Assembly: GCA_963747765.1 (NCBI GenBank)
Contig: CAVVGH010000008.1
Location: forward strand, 1 to 64,000
Origin: VRUE01 sp963747765
GTDB lineage: Bacteria > Actinomycetota > Thermoleophilia > Solirubrobacterales > 70-9
Reading direction: 5' to 3'
Length of the DNA: 64,000 nucleotides
Every line of letters starts with the position of its first letter. The first letter of the stretch is position 1. Position numbers and translations under genes: made by a program. Of the stretch, positions 42,060 to 53,794 are shown piece after piece. Below the pieces are notes generated by a model. That model made no database searches and was not told the DNA's origin. It saw only the letters and a list, made by a program, of their open reading frames with translations.

Positions 42060-42827
42060 ATGAGCGCCGCGCAGATTCGCTTCGCGACGCTCTGGCGGCG
42101 AGAGGTCAACCGCTTCATAAAGATCAAGAAGCAGACGATCGGCGCCCCGCTGCTCGAAACCTTCCTCTACATCTCGGTCTTCGGCGCGGCGCTCGGCTCG
42201 CGGGTCGGCGAACTGCACGGGATCGACTACGTCGTCTTCGTGATCCCGGGCCTGATCATGATGTCGTTCTCGATCAACTCCTTCGCCAACAACTCCTCCT
42301 CGATCCTCCAGCAGAAGTTCCAGGGAGCGATCCAGGACCAGCTCTCCTCGCCGGCCTCGCCGCTGGAGCTGCTGCTGGCCTTCTCGCTGGGGGGCTTCAC
42401 CCGGGGCCTGATGGTGGCGACGCTGACCTTCATTGCCGCCTCGCTGCTGGTCGACCTGCCGGTCGACCATGTCCTCGTCCTCTTCCCGGCACTCTTCCTG
42501 GTCGGCTTCTTCTTCTCGCAGCTCGGCGTGCTGATCGGCGTTCGCGCCGAACAGTTCGACGACGTCGCCTTCGCCCAGACCTTCGTGCTGCAGCCGCTGA
42601 TCTTCCTCGGCGGTGTTTTCTACTCGGCGAGCCTGCTGCCCGAGCCGTTCCAGACCCTCACTCACTTCAACCCGCTCTACTACATGATCAACCTGGTCCG
42701 CTACGGCTTCGTCGGCTTCTCCGAAGTCAGCGTGGCGCTCTCGCTGCTCGCTCTGACGGCCGCCACGGCAATTCTCTTCGCGATCAACCTGCGCCTCTTC
42801 TCGCGGGGCTATCGCCTGCGCGCCTAG
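42060..42827 (+). CDS. ABC-2 type transporter permease
   Basis: 255 aa with six predicted spans, including YVVFVIPGLIMMSFSINSFA, LLLAFSLGGFTRGLMVATLT and LVLFPALFLVGFFFSQLGVL. The conserved ABC-2 stretch FLGGVFYSASLLPEPFQTLT precedes the last span, with FNPLYYMINLVRYGFVG, as in NodJ-type permeases. It forms the exporter with the ATPase immediately upstream. A dispersed repeat and a long perfect hairpin follow. Confidence 0.9.
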   Translation: MSAAQIRFATLWRREVNRFIKIKKQTIGAPLLETFLYISVFGAALGSRVGELHGIDYVVFVIPGLIMMSFSINSFANNSSSILQQKFQGAIQDQLSSPASPLELLLAFSLGGFTRGLMVATLTFIAASLLVDLPVDHVLVLFPALFLVGFFFSQLGVLIGVRAEQFDDVAFAQTFVLQPLIFLGGVFYSASLLPEPFQTLTHFNPLYYMINLVRYGFVGFSEVSVALSLLALTAATAILFAINLRLFSRGYRLRA

Positions 42828-42855
42828 TCTCCCGCCCCCGAGCCCCGGCACTCCG

Positions 42856-42900
42856 AACGAGGTGTTTGAAAGGGGGTCCGTGGGACCCGAAGGGAACACC
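42856..42900. repeat. Dispersed repeat, copy A
   Basis: The core GGTCCGTGGGACCCGAAG (42875-42892) and following GGAACACC recur at 51070-51094. The unit can fold as GGTGTT...AACACC with inner GGGTCC/GGACCC. It is followed by GAGA(A/G)ACAGG and the hairpin sequence in both places. Confidence 0.75.
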
Positions 42901-42923
42901 TCGATGATTGATGAGAGAAACAG

Positions 42924-42980
42924 GCCCCTCACCCTGTTGCCCTCCTCACCTGCGAGTAGGAGGGCAACAGGGTGAGGGGC
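42924..42980. terminator. Perfect 23-bp hairpin between convergent genes
   Basis: Arms 42924-42946 (ending GTTGCCCTCCT) and 42958-42980 are perfect complements with loop CACCTGCGAGT. The loop is the near complement of the loop at 20058-20068 and the stem top is identical, so these hairpins are homologous. The rest of the 42828-43250 gap holds the repeat at 43041. Confidence 0.8.
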
Positions 42981-43040
42981 TGCAGGAGAGCCGGTTACGC
43001 GCGGGCACGGCGGCTGGCGTGGCGTTAGGCGACGCGGATA

Positions 43041-43223
43041 TGCGCTTGATCCCCGGTGTCCAAGGCGGTTCCGCGGAACCGCCCGCGAGAAGCGCGTCGA
43101 ATGACGGCCGCTTGATTCGCACTGGCCCCAAGGCGGTTCCGCGGAACCGCCCCCGAGAAGGATGTCGAAGGGTGGCCGCTTGATTCGCACCAGTCCCAAG
43201 GCGGTTCCGCGGAACCGCCGGCC
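43041..43223. repeat. 68-bp tandem array with 20-bp palindromes
   Basis: Units start at 43041, 43109 and 43177 (last partial). Each contains the perfect 20-bp palindrome GGCGGTTCCGCGGAACCGCC at 43064-43083, 43132-43151 and 43200-43219, 68 nt apart. The array ends 28 nt before the cutA stop codon. Confidence 0.92.
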
Positions 43224-43250
43224 CGCCGCGATGCACGCCGAGCTTGGCAA

Positions 43251-43580
43251 TCAATCGACTGAGCGGTCGACGCTCTCGCCGATCCAGTCCAGGTAGCCGC
43301 GGCTGCCGGTGACGATCGAGGTGGCAACGATCTCCGGCTCCTCGTAGGAATGCAGCTCGCGGATCGCCGTCTCCAGCTCGGGATAGCGGCCCGCGGCCGT
43401 CTTCGCCACACACATCCACTCGCGTTCGTGCTCGAGCTTGCCCCGCCATCGGTAGCGGCTGGAGATCGGACCGAGCACCTGCACGCAGGCTGCGAGACGG
43501 CGCTCGAGAAGGGCCGCGGAGATTCGCTCCGCCTCTTCCTCGCTCGCCGTCGTGGTCGTCACCTGCAGGTAGTCGGCCAT
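43251..43580 (-). CDS. cutA: Divalent cation tolerance protein CutA
   Basis: 109 aa. The CutA1 pattern is clear: QVTTTTASEEEAERISAALL, RLAACVQVLGPISSRYRW, WMCVAKTAAGRYPELETAI and SYEEPEIVATSIVTGSRGYL. CutA trimers share the fold of PII proteins. It lies 4 nt downstream of amt in the glnK-amt-cutA operon, so a fold relative of GlnK is encoded in the same transcript. Its role in metal tolerance is not established for actinobacteria. Confidence 0.95.
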   Translation of the reverse strand: MADYLQVTTTTASEEEAERISAALLERRLAACVQVLGPISSRYRWRGKLEHEREWMCVAKTAAGRYPELETAIRELHSYEEPEIVATSIVTGSRGYLDWIGESVDRSVD

Positions 43581-43584
43581 CTCC

Positions 43585-44892
43585 TCATCTGCTCGCGTCG
43601 GCGACCAGCGCCTCGCCGTCGGCGTCGGGCATCACCAGGATTGCGCCCTCGCCCGAGGCGTACGCCTCCTCGCCGTGCTGGACGAAGTCCATCCCCACCG
43701 CCTCCTCGTGCTCGCTGGGACGCAGTGAGGCGAAGAGGCTCATCGCCCGCAGCAGCAGATAGGTCATGCCGAACGCGTACAGCGGGGTGACCAGCGCGGC
43801 CAGCGCCTGGTCGCCAAGCTGCGAGGCGTTCCCGTAGAGGAGGCCGTCGGCGGCCCCGTTCCAGGCGAGCGAGGCGAAGAAACCGATGAAGAGGATGCCC
43901 GTGAAGCCGGCCACGCCGTGAGCTGCGAGCACGTCCAGGGTCTCGTCGACGCGGGTGCGCGGTCGCCAGACGATCATTGCGTAGCAGGGCAGGGCGCCAA
44001 CCGCGCCCAGCACCATGGCCCAGCCGGGGCTGATGAACGCGCCGGCCGGAGTGATCAGCACGCAGCCGACGATGATCGCGGTGGCGGCGCCGATCGCGGT
44101 CACTTTGCGGCCGCGGATCAGGTCGAGCACGAACCACATGACCAGGGTGCAGGCGGGCGTGAGCAGCGTGTTGACGAAGGCGAGAACGCTCGGGTGGCCG
44201 GTGGAGAACCCGCTGCCGCCGTTGAAGCCGAACCAGCCGAACCACAGCAGCCCGGCACCGAGCAGCACGTACATCGCGTTGTGGGGGAGGAGCGCCTGGC
44301 GGCCGTAATCTTTGCGCTGGCCGACGACCAGCGCTGCCGCCAGGGCCGAGAAGCCGGAGCCCATCTCGACCGGGATGCCGCCCGCGAAGTCGAGGGTGCC
44401 GTTGGCGGAGAGCCAGCCGCCGCCGAACGACCAGTGGGCGAGCACCGAGTAGACAAGCAGCGACCAGAGCGCGACAAACACGAGGAAGGGGCCGAAGCGC
44501 ATCCGCTCGACCACCGCACCGGAGATCAGCGCCGCGGTGATGATGCAGAAGGTCGCCTGGAAGGCCATGAAGAGCAGGTGCGGAATTGCCGTCCCTTCCC
44601 GCGGAGCGAAGGTGACGTCGTGCAGGCCGACGTAGTCGAGGCCGCCGAGCAGCGAGCCGCTGCCGTCGAAGGCGAGCGAGTAGCCGAGCAGCGCCCAGAC
44701 GACACCGGCGACGGCGATCGCGCCGATGCACATCATGAAGGTGTTGAGGGTGTTCTTCGAGCGCACCAGGCCGGCGTAGAAGAGCCCGAGCGCCGGCGTC
44801 ATCATCAGGACGAGCGCGGTGGCCACCAGCATCCAGGCGGTGTCGCCGCTGTCGATCCCTCCGGCGAGCGCTGCGAGCGTCGGGGCGCTCAT
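43585..44892 (-). CDS. amt: Ammonium transporter
   Basis: 435 aa with about eleven membrane spans. DTAWMLVATALVLMMTPALG at the N-terminus, then FYAGLVRSKN, VYSVLAHWSFGGGWL, DFAGGIPVEMGSG, LLWFGWFGFNGGSGF and GAFISPGWA. The conserved pore His residues are expected in the HWSFGGGW and related helices. It conducts ammonium across the membrane. ATG overlaps the glnK stop (ATGA), the classic glnK-amt coupling. Confidence 0.95.
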   Translation of the reverse strand: MSAPTLAALAGGIDSGDTAWMLVATALVLMMTPALGLFYAGLVRSKNTLNTFMMCIGAIAVAGVVWALLGYSLAFDGSGSLLGGLDYVGLHDVTFAPREGTAIPHLLFMAFQATFCIITAALISGAVVERMRFGPFLVFVALWSLLVYSVLAHWSFGGGWLSANGTLDFAGGIPVEMGSGFSALAAALVVGQRKDYGRQALLPHNAMYVLLGAGLLWFGWFGFNGGSGFSTGHPSVLAFVNTLLTPACTLVMWFVLDLIRGRKVTAIGAATAIIVGCVLITPAGAFISPGWAMVLGAVGALPCYAMIVWRPRTRVDETLDVLAAHGVAGFTGILFIGFFASLAWNGAADGLLYGNASQLGDQALAALVTPLYAFGMTYLLLRAMSLFASLRPSEHEEAVGMDFVQHGEEAYASGEGAILVMPDADGEALVADASR

Positions 44893-45245
44893 CGTCCGTC
44901 GACCGGCGTCACTGCCGCCTTGTCGGGCTCGCCGGTGCGGATTCGCACCGCCCGCTCCAGAGGAACGACGAAGATCTTGCCGTCGCCAACTTCGCCGGTG
45001 CGGCCGCCCTCGCAGAGCGCTTCGATCGTCGGTTCTACGAAGTCGTCGGACACGGCAATCTCGAACCGCACCTTGTCGGAGAGGCCCATCTTCACCGTGG
45101 TGCCGCGGTAGGTCTCCACCCGGTCGAGCTCGCCGCCGTGGCCCTGCACGCGGCTCATCGAGACTCCCCGCACCTCCGCTCGGTAGAGAGCTTCCAGCAC
45201 GTCGTTCGCCTTCTCAGGGCGCACGATGCCGATCACGAGTTTCAC
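44889..45245 (-). CDS. glnK: PII signal protein GlnK, T-loop without Tyr51
   Basis: 118 aa. The PII core is normal: MKLVIGIVRPEKANDVLEAL, and the C-terminal signature GEVGDGKIFVVPLE (85-98). The T-loop reads ETYRGTTVKM: Tyr46, Arg47 and Gly48 align with E. coli GlnB, but position 51, the uridylylation or adenylylation Tyr, is Val. Regulation would then rest on ATP/ADP and 2-oxoglutarate binding alone. PII proteins block Amt by inserting the T-loop into its pore. It is the first gene of the operon glnK-amt-cutA. Confidence 0.92.
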   Translation of the reverse strand: MKLVIGIVRPEKANDVLEALYRAEVRGVSMSRVQGHGGELDRVETYRGTTVKMGLSDKVRFEIAVSDDFVEPTIEALCEGGRTGEVGDGKIFVVPLERAVRIRTGEPDKAAVTPVDGR

Positions 45246-45303
45246 AATTCCCCTTCCGCAGTTGCCTTCTGGAGCGGTGGCAGCCTAACCGGCGACCGAA
45301 GGC

Positions 45304-45612
45304 CTATGCGGTGAACTCCTCGACGATCTCGTAGAGCCCGTCGGCCCCGACCGACTCGACGAACGGCGCGATCCGCTCGAGCTGCTGGTCGTATCCCTCC
45401 TCCGCCGCAATCTGGCGCAGCCGATCGGCGCTGCCGTCGAAGAAGCCGAACGAGATCACCTCGTCGGGGTCCGCGGCGTTCCTCAGCATGTTGAAGCGGA
45501 CGAATCCCTCCGGCGAGGGGTCGGAATCCTCATTTCCCATGAATGCCTCGCGGAACTGGTCGAACGTGCCCGGCTTCAGCTTGCGGACGGTGAGCGCGCA
45601 GATCATCGTCAT
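45304..45612 (-). CDS. ABM-fold (antibiotic biosynthesis monooxygenase-like) small protein
   Basis: 102 aa. Pattern of dimeric alpha-beta barrel proteins: MICALTVRKLKPGTFDQFRE, EGFVRFNMLRNAADPDEVIS and FGFFDGSADRLRQIAAEEGY. There are no cofactor motifs. Family members include quinol monooxygenases and stress proteins, so the function is open. It lies 58 nt upstream of glnK on the same strand, but the promoter arrangement is unclear. Confidence 0.65.
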   Translation of the reverse strand: MTMICALTVRKLKPGTFDQFREAFMGNEDSDPSPEGFVRFNMLRNAADPDEVISFGFFDGSADRLRQIAAEEGYDQQLERIAPFVESVGADGLYEIVEEFTA

Positions 45613-45703
45613 CTCCTCTCGTGGGGACCGGATGGCCCAGCATCGCCGCCGGGCGATGGCACGTCAACCCCCGATTGGGGGCGGCTCAGGCCCGCGCCCG
45701 GGC

Positions 45704-46081
45704 CTACTCGCCGATCAGCTCGATCCGGTACCCGTCGGGGTCGCGGACGAAGCAGATCCGGTGGCCCTCGGTGCGACCGCCGGGCCGATAGGGGGGCTTC
45801 TCCGGCTCGATCCCCTCGGCCGCGAGTCCCCGCAGGGTGCCGTCGAGGTCGTCGACGACGAGCGCGATGTGGTTGTAGCCGGTCCCCAGGTCGTAGGAGT
45901 CGACGCCGTGGTTGTAGGTCAGCTCAAGGCGCGGATCCTCCCCCGGCAATCCCATGAAGACGTTGATCGCCTCCTCGCCGATCGGCATCCGCCGGCGCTC
46001 CTCGAAGCCCAGCTTCTCGTAGAAGGAAACCGAGCGATCGATGTCGCCGATTCGGTAGCAGGTGTGCAGGAAGGCCGGCAC
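45704..46081 (-). CDS. VOC superfamily protein, lactoylglutathione lyase-like
   Basis: 125 aa from GTG 46081 (a TTG at 46111 is the alternative). FLHTCYRIGDIDRSVSFYEK and LGFEERRRMPIG, then LELTYNHGVDSYDLGTGYNH, ALVVDDLDGTL and RICFVRDPDGYRIELIGE. Metal ligands His, Glu, His and Glu are at the positions found in glyoxalase I. It may detoxify methylglyoxal or a related aldehyde. TAGCCT lies 8 nt before the GTG, suggesting another leaderless transcript. It is divergent from the penicillin-binding protein gene. Confidence 0.85.
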   Translation of the reverse strand: MPAFLHTCYRIGDIDRSVSFYEKLGFEERRRMPIGEEAINVFMGLPGEDPRLELTYNHGVDSYDLGTGYNHIALVVDDLDGTLRGLAAEGIEPEKPPYRPGGRTEGHRICFVRDPDGYRIELIGE

Positions 46082-46106
46082 AACCTGGAAGGCTAGCGGC
46101 GCTCCA

Positions 46107-46112
46107 TACAAT
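46107..46112 (+). promoter_or_regulatory. -10 element of the PBP gene, leaderless
   Basis: TACAAT lies exactly 7 nt before ATG 46120. It is the same hexamer and spacing as at trpB2. Confidence 0.5.
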
Positions 46113-46119
46113 TTTCCCG

Positions 46120-48248
46120 ATGACGCACCGTATGCGACGGCGCCGGCGCCGGGCCCAAGGGTCGCGCTGGAAGAAACTGGCGATCCCGCTTGGCGGGTTG
46201 CTGGGCGTGCTCGCGATCGCCGGGGGGGTGGCGGCGAGCTGGGCGATCGACATCTACCAGTCGGCGCCGCCGCTCGCCAGCCTGCGCCCCGTCCAGAAGG
46301 GGCGCTCGTCGGCCATCTACGCCGCCGACGGCACGCTGATCGGCTTCATCCGTGCCAGCAGCGTCCGCCAGCCCGTCTCCTCGCGGGCTTTGCCCGAGGC
46401 CCTCAAGGACGCGACCGTCGCGATCGAGGACCGCAACTTCTTCAACCACGGCGCGATCGATCCGTCCGCGGTGCTGCGGGCCGCCTGGAAGGACCTGCTG
46501 GCGGGAGGGAAGCCCGTCCAGGGCGCCTCGACGATCACCCAGCAGCTGGTTCGCAACCTCTACATCCAGCACCCCGAAGAGACGATCAAGCGCAAGCTGA
46601 TCGAAGCCCATCTGGCCGCGGAGGAGGAGGATGCGCACTCCAAGCAGTGGATCCTCACCGCCTACCTCAACACCGCTCCCTACGGGACGGTCGAAGGGGA
46701 GACCGCGGTCGGCGCCGAGGCCGCGGCGCAGACCTATTTCGGCAAGCCGGCTCGCGATCTGACCCTGACCGAGGCGGCGTTGATCGCCGGGCTGCCGCAG
46801 GCGCCCTCCGAATACAACCCGTTCCTCGATCCCCGTGCGGCGCTGCAGCGCCGCAACGAGGTGCTTGGGGTGATGCACGAGCAGGGCTACATCGACGGCG
46901 CCGAATTCCACCGGGCGACCGACGCCGGGCTTGGCCTGCATCCGGGCCACAAGTACCAGGTGATCCGCGACCCCTTCCTCTTCGACCTCGTCGAGCAGGA
47001 ACTGATCCACAAATACGGGATCAACACCGTGCGCTACGGCGGGCTCAAGGCCTATACGACGATTGACCCCGAACTGCAGGAAGAGGCGCAGGAAGCGGTC
47101 GACTCCTGCGGGGTCTGCTATCCGGAAGGCGGCCCGGCGGCGGGCCTGGCGTCCGTCAACCCGTCCAACGGCGAGATCGTCGCGCTTGCCTCGACCGAGG
47201 GCTCGGCCAGCGAAAGCCAGTTCAACTATGCCTGGCAGGCGCACCGGCAGCCCGGCTCCTCGTTTAAGGCCTTCGTGCTGACCACCGCTGTCAAGCAGGG
47301 GATCGACCCCTACACCACCTACTACGACGGCACCTCCCCACGGACCCTGGACGTACCGGGCGGCGGTACCTGGACGGTCCACAACGCCGAGCCGGGTGGC
47401 GGTGTGGTTTCGCTTGCGAGCGCCACCTGGGCCTCGGTCAACGCCGTCTTCGCACAGCTCGATCTGGACGTCGGGCCGGAAAACGTCACCCATACGGCGC
47501 ACCAGATGGGAATCACTTCGCCGCTCGAATCGGTGCCCGCCGAGGCGATCGGCGGGCTCGCGGTCGGTGTCACGCCGCTTGAGATGGCCGACGCCTACGC
47601 GACCCTCGCGAACGGGGGCATTCACCACGAGCCAACCGCGATCGGCCGGGTCGAATTCCCCAATGGCAAGGTCGACGAACCCAGCCCCGATTCCGGCGAT
47701 CGGGTCCTCACCGAGGGCCAGGCCTATGAAGTGACGAAACTGCTGGAGGGCGTCATCACCCAGGGCACGGGCGCCGGCTACACCTCGATCGGCTGTGCCA
47801 GCGAGGCCGGGAAGACCGGGACGTCCGAGGAACTCTCCGACGCGTGGTTCGTCGGTTACACGCCTCTCTACGCGACCGCGGTCTGGGTTGGCCATCCCCA
47901 GTCGCGCGAAGCAACGGGCTACGGCGGCCCGACCGCGGGCCCGATCTGGCGCTCGTTCATGGAATCCGCGGTGGCCGGGGACTGCGCCGAATTCCCGATG
48001 CCCGCCAGCCTTCCCGAGCTCTCGGGCCTGCACGGGGGGCACACCTCCTCGGCCTCCGCGGCAAGCTCGGAATCCGAATCGGAATCGGAATCGAAGGACC
48101 ACAAACCGAAGAAGGGCGGCGCCGCCGGCCCTGAAGCCGGCCAGGGCCCGAACCCCGAACGCGCCCCGTCGCCTGCACCGTCGCCCCCGCCGGCTCCCGA
48201 ACCCGCCCCGGCGCCAGCCCCGTCGCTTGGCGGAGGAGTCGCCGCACA

Positions 48249-48252
<4 letters not shown>
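46120..48252 (+). CDS. Class A penicillin-binding protein (transglycosylase-transpeptidase)
   Basis: 710 aa. A basic cytoplasmic N-terminus (MTHRMRRRRRR) and a membrane anchor (about 18-42) precede the GT51 domain with TVAIEDRNFFNHGAI (catalytic Glu about 101) and GASTITQQLVRNLYI. The transpeptidase domain has SxxK in PGSSFKAFVLT (about 380), SVNAVF, and KTG in EAGKTGTSEELSDAWF (about 565). It builds septal or lateral peptidoglycan on the outer membrane face. The C-terminal tail is low complexity (Ser-Glu repeats, then Pro-Ala). GTGA overlap couples it to a P-type ATPase. Confidence 0.95.
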
Positions 48253-51023
<2,771 letters not shown>

Positions 51024-51069
51024 GGACTCGCGTCGACTCGCGAGATCTCCGATCGAGGCGTTCGGAGGA

Positions 51070-51150
51070 GGTCCGTGGGACCCGAAGCGAACACTTTGTC
51101 GATCGATGGGAGAGACAGGTCTCTCTCTGTTTGCCCTCCCACTCGCAGGA
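51070..51150. repeat. Dispersed repeat, copy B with truncated hairpin
   Basis: GGTCCGTGGGACCCGAAG (51070-51087) matches copy A at 42875. It is followed by GAGAGACAGG and TTTGCCCTCCCACTCGCAGG (left arm and loop of the hairpin family), but the right arm is missing. It lies between the ATPase gene and the alcohol dehydrogenase gene. Confidence 0.7.
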
Positions 51151-51258
51151 GGCGGTTCGCGGGTTCGCGGCCTTCTACGGAGGCGGCCGGCAGTTCGCGC
51201 GTTTACCCTGGGCGGGAGCCATCGATTCATCGCGACCATCCCCCCGAGGAGGCGAAAG

Positions 51259-52299
51259 ATGAAGGCCTACCAGCTGACCGCATGGCAGGCGCCGCCGGAG
51301 CTGCGCGACCTGGAGGTTCCCGAGCCGAGCCCCGGGCAGGTGCTGATCAAGGTGGGCGGCGCGGGAGCCTGCCATTCGGACCTCCACCTGATGGAGTGGC
51401 CCGAGGGCCAGCTCGACGTCGAGCCGCCGTTCACCCTGGGCCACGAGAATGCCGGCTGGGTCGAGGCGCTCGGCGCCGGGGTCGAGGGACTCGAGGTCGG
51501 GGAGCCGGTCGCTGTCTACGGCCCCTGGGGCTGCGGTCGCTGCCGCGCCTGCCGGCGCTCCGCCGAGAACTACTGCGAGCGCCAGGCTGAGATCGGCGCG
51601 TTCGGTGGCGGGCTCGGCCTCGACGGTGGGATGGCCGAGTACATGCTTGTCCCCGCGGCGCGGCTGCTGCTGCCGCTCGGGGACCTCGACCCGCGTGACG
51701 CGGCGCCGCTCTCCGACGCGGCGCTGACCCCCTACCACGCGATCAAGCGCTCGCTCCACCTCCTGGTGCCGGGCTCGACCGCGGTGGTGATCGGCGTCGG
51801 CGGGCTCGGTCACATGGCGGTCCAGATCCTGCGCGCCCTGACGCCCGCCAGGGTGATCGCGGTTGACGTCTCGGCCGACAAGCTGCGGCTGGCGCGCGAG
51901 GTCGGAGCCGACGAGGTCCTCGAGCCGGGCGAGGGAGCCGCCGAGGCGATCCGCGAGCTGAGCGGCGGCCTCGGCGCGGAGCTGGTCCTCGACAACGTCG
52001 GTGCCAACGACACCCTTGCCCTCGCCGCCCAGGTTGTCCGCTTCGAGAGTCACCTGACCATGATCGGCCTGGCCGGCGGGACCTTCCCGTTCGGTTTCGG
52101 GGCGCTGCCGTTCGAGTGCCGGCTCACCCTTCCCTACTGGGGCACGGCGATCGAGCTGATGGAGGTCCTGGACCTCGCCCGGGAGGGCAAGATCGGCGCT
52201 CACGTGGAGCGCTTCCCGCTCGATCGGGTTGCCGAGGCCTATCGGCGGCTGCGAGAGGGCAGTCTCGAGGGTCGCGCGGTGATCTGCCCGCACGGCTGA
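51259..52299 (+). CDS. Zinc-dependent alcohol dehydrogenase
   Basis: 346 aa. Catalytic zinc ligands in GACHSDLHLMEW and FTLGHENAGWV. Structural zinc cluster CGRCRACRRSAENYC (four Cys). The NAD(P) fold is VVIGVGGLGHMAVQILRAL, with VIAVDVSADKLRLA. It resembles medium-chain dehydrogenases of the NAD-dependent alcohol dehydrogenase group. Start ATG 51259 follows GAGGAGG. A TreT-like glycosyltransferase gene begins 13 nt after the stop, so they are probably co-transcribed. Confidence 0.93.
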   Translation: MKAYQLTAWQAPPELRDLEVPEPSPGQVLIKVGGAGACHSDLHLMEWPEGQLDVEPPFTLGHENAGWVEALGAGVEGLEVGEPVAVYGPWGCGRCRACRRSAENYCERQAEIGAFGGGLGLDGGMAEYMLVPAARLLLPLGDLDPRDAAPLSDAALTPYHAIKRSLHLLVPGSTAVVIGVGGLGHMAVQILRALTPARVIAVDVSADKLRLAREVGADEVLEPGEGAAEAIRELSGGLGAELVLDNVGANDTLALAAQVVRFESHLTMIGLAGGTFPFGFGALPFECRLTLPYWGTAIELMEVLDLAREGKIGAHVERFPLDRVAEAYRRLREGSLEGRAVICPHG

Positions 52300-52312
52300 G
52301 GGCCGGCTCCAC

Positions 52313-53737
52313 ATGGCTCTCCCCAAGTTCGTCCCGATTACACCTCATCCCCTGGACAGGTTCAGACCGCTGGTCGGCGCCGACGCGTTTGAGGGCATCG
52401 AACAGGCCGCCGAGCGGGCCCGCCGGGAGCTCTCGGGGCGGGCAATCTGGCACGTCAGCTCGACCGCCCGGGGCGGCGGCGTTTCCGAGATCCTGCACTC
52501 GCTGCTTCCCTACGTGCGCGGCGCTGGAATCGACACACGCTGGGTCGTGTTGCGCGAGGGCGAGCACTTCTTCGCGGTGACCAAGCGGCTCCACAACCTG
52601 CTGCACGGCGATCCCGGCGACGGAGGAGAGCTGGGAGACGAGCAGCGCCGCGTCTATGAGAGGACGCTCGCGGCAAGTGGCAGCCAGCTCATCCCGCTGC
52701 TGCAGGAGGGGGACGTCGTCTACCTCCACGACCCGCAAACGGCGGGCCTGATCCCGACGATGCAGGGGATGGGGTTCAACGTGATCTGGCGCTGCCACGT
52801 CGGGGTCGACGACCCGAACGACCTGGTGCGCCGCGCCTGGGATTTCCTCCGCCCCTACGTTGAGCAGGCTGACGCCTACGTCTTCTCGCGCAGCGAGTAT
52901 GTCTGGGACGGGCTGGACAGCGGCCGGGTTTGGACGATGCCCCCCGCGATCGACCCGTTCTCGCCGAAGAACCAGGAGCTCGAGCCCGCCACGGTCGGCG
53001 CAATCCTCCACGCAATCGGGCTGCTGTCCGACGCCCACATGGGCCCGGCTCCCCTCTTCGTCCGCGGCGACGGAACACCGGGCAGGGTGGAGCGCCGCGC
53101 CGAGCTCCTCCAGGAGGAGCGGTTGCCCGACGACGCCACGCTCGTGGCGCAGGTGTCGCGCTGGGACCGGCTCAAGGATCCGCGCGGCTTGCTCGAGTGT
53201 TTCGAGCGCCACCTCGACCAGCCGGCCATCCACCTCGTATTGGCCGCTCCGTCGACCGGTGCGGTGGCCGACGATCCGGAGGGAGTGGGCGTCTACGGTG
53301 ACGTCGCCGAGTCATGGCGGCGGATGCCGGTCGAGCGACGACGACGCGTGCACCTGATCAGCCTGCCGATGTATGACCTCGACGAAAACGGCGCGATGGT
53401 CAACGCGCTGCAGCGCCATGCCGACGTCATCGTGCAGAAGAGCCTTGCCGAGGGATTCGGCCTGACCGTCACCGAGGCGATGTGGAAGGAAAGGGCGGTG
53501 GTCGGCGCCCGGGTGGGTGGAATCCAGGACCAGATAGTCGACGGCGAGAGCGGGGTCCTGGTCGACGATCCGCGCGACCTCGAGGGCTTCGGCCGCGCAA
53601 TCCGTGCCCTGGTCGACGATCCCGAGCGGGCCGCGGCGCTCGGCAGGGCGGCCCGGCAGCGGGTCATGGACCGCTTCCTCGCCGTCGGCAGGTTGATGGA
53701 CTACGTGGACCTTGTCGCCGGCTTGGTGCGGCGCTGA
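52313..53737 (+). CDS. GT4 glycosyltransferase, trehalose synthase (TreT)-like
   Basis: 474 aa. WHVSSTARGGGVSEILHSLL (about 43-62) is the N-terminal glycine-rich motif of TreT-type proteins. Others are WRCHVGVDDPN, VAQVSRWDRLKDPRGLLEC, and the GT4 donor motif LAEGFGLTVTEAMW. TreT makes trehalose from NDP-glucose and glucose; related proteins in actinobacteria have other acceptors. The gene follows the alcohol dehydrogenase and precedes a convergent stress cassette, which fits a role in osmolyte synthesis (inference). Confidence 0.85.
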   Translation: MALPKFVPITPHPLDRFRPLVGADAFEGIEQAAERARRELSGRAIWHVSSTARGGGVSEILHSLLPYVRGAGIDTRWVVLREGEHFFAVTKRLHNLLHGDPGDGGELGDEQRRVYERTLAASGSQLIPLLQEGDVVYLHDPQTAGLIPTMQGMGFNVIWRCHVGVDDPNDLVRRAWDFLRPYVEQADAYVFSRSEYVWDGLDSGRVWTMPPAIDPFSPKNQELEPATVGAILHAIGLLSDAHMGPAPLFVRGDGTPGRVERRAELLQEERLPDDATLVAQVSRWDRLKDPRGLLECFERHLDQPAIHLVLAAPSTGAVADDPEGVGVYGDVAESWRRMPVERRRRVHLISLPMYDLDENGAMVNALQRHADVIVQKSLAEGFGLTVTEAMWKERAVVGARVGGIQDQIVDGESGVLVDDPRDLEGFGRAIRALVDDPERAAALGRAARQRVMDRFLAVGRLMDYVDLVAGLVRR

Positions 53738-53794
53738 GCTTGGAGCCCGATCGTTGCAGCGCCCCAGGGGCAGGCTCCGTATTGGGATCGGCCC

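Noticed and set aside
46093..48102. 669-residue minus-strand frame opposite the PBP gene
   Set aside because: Antisense shadow; the PBP carries all catalytic motifs.
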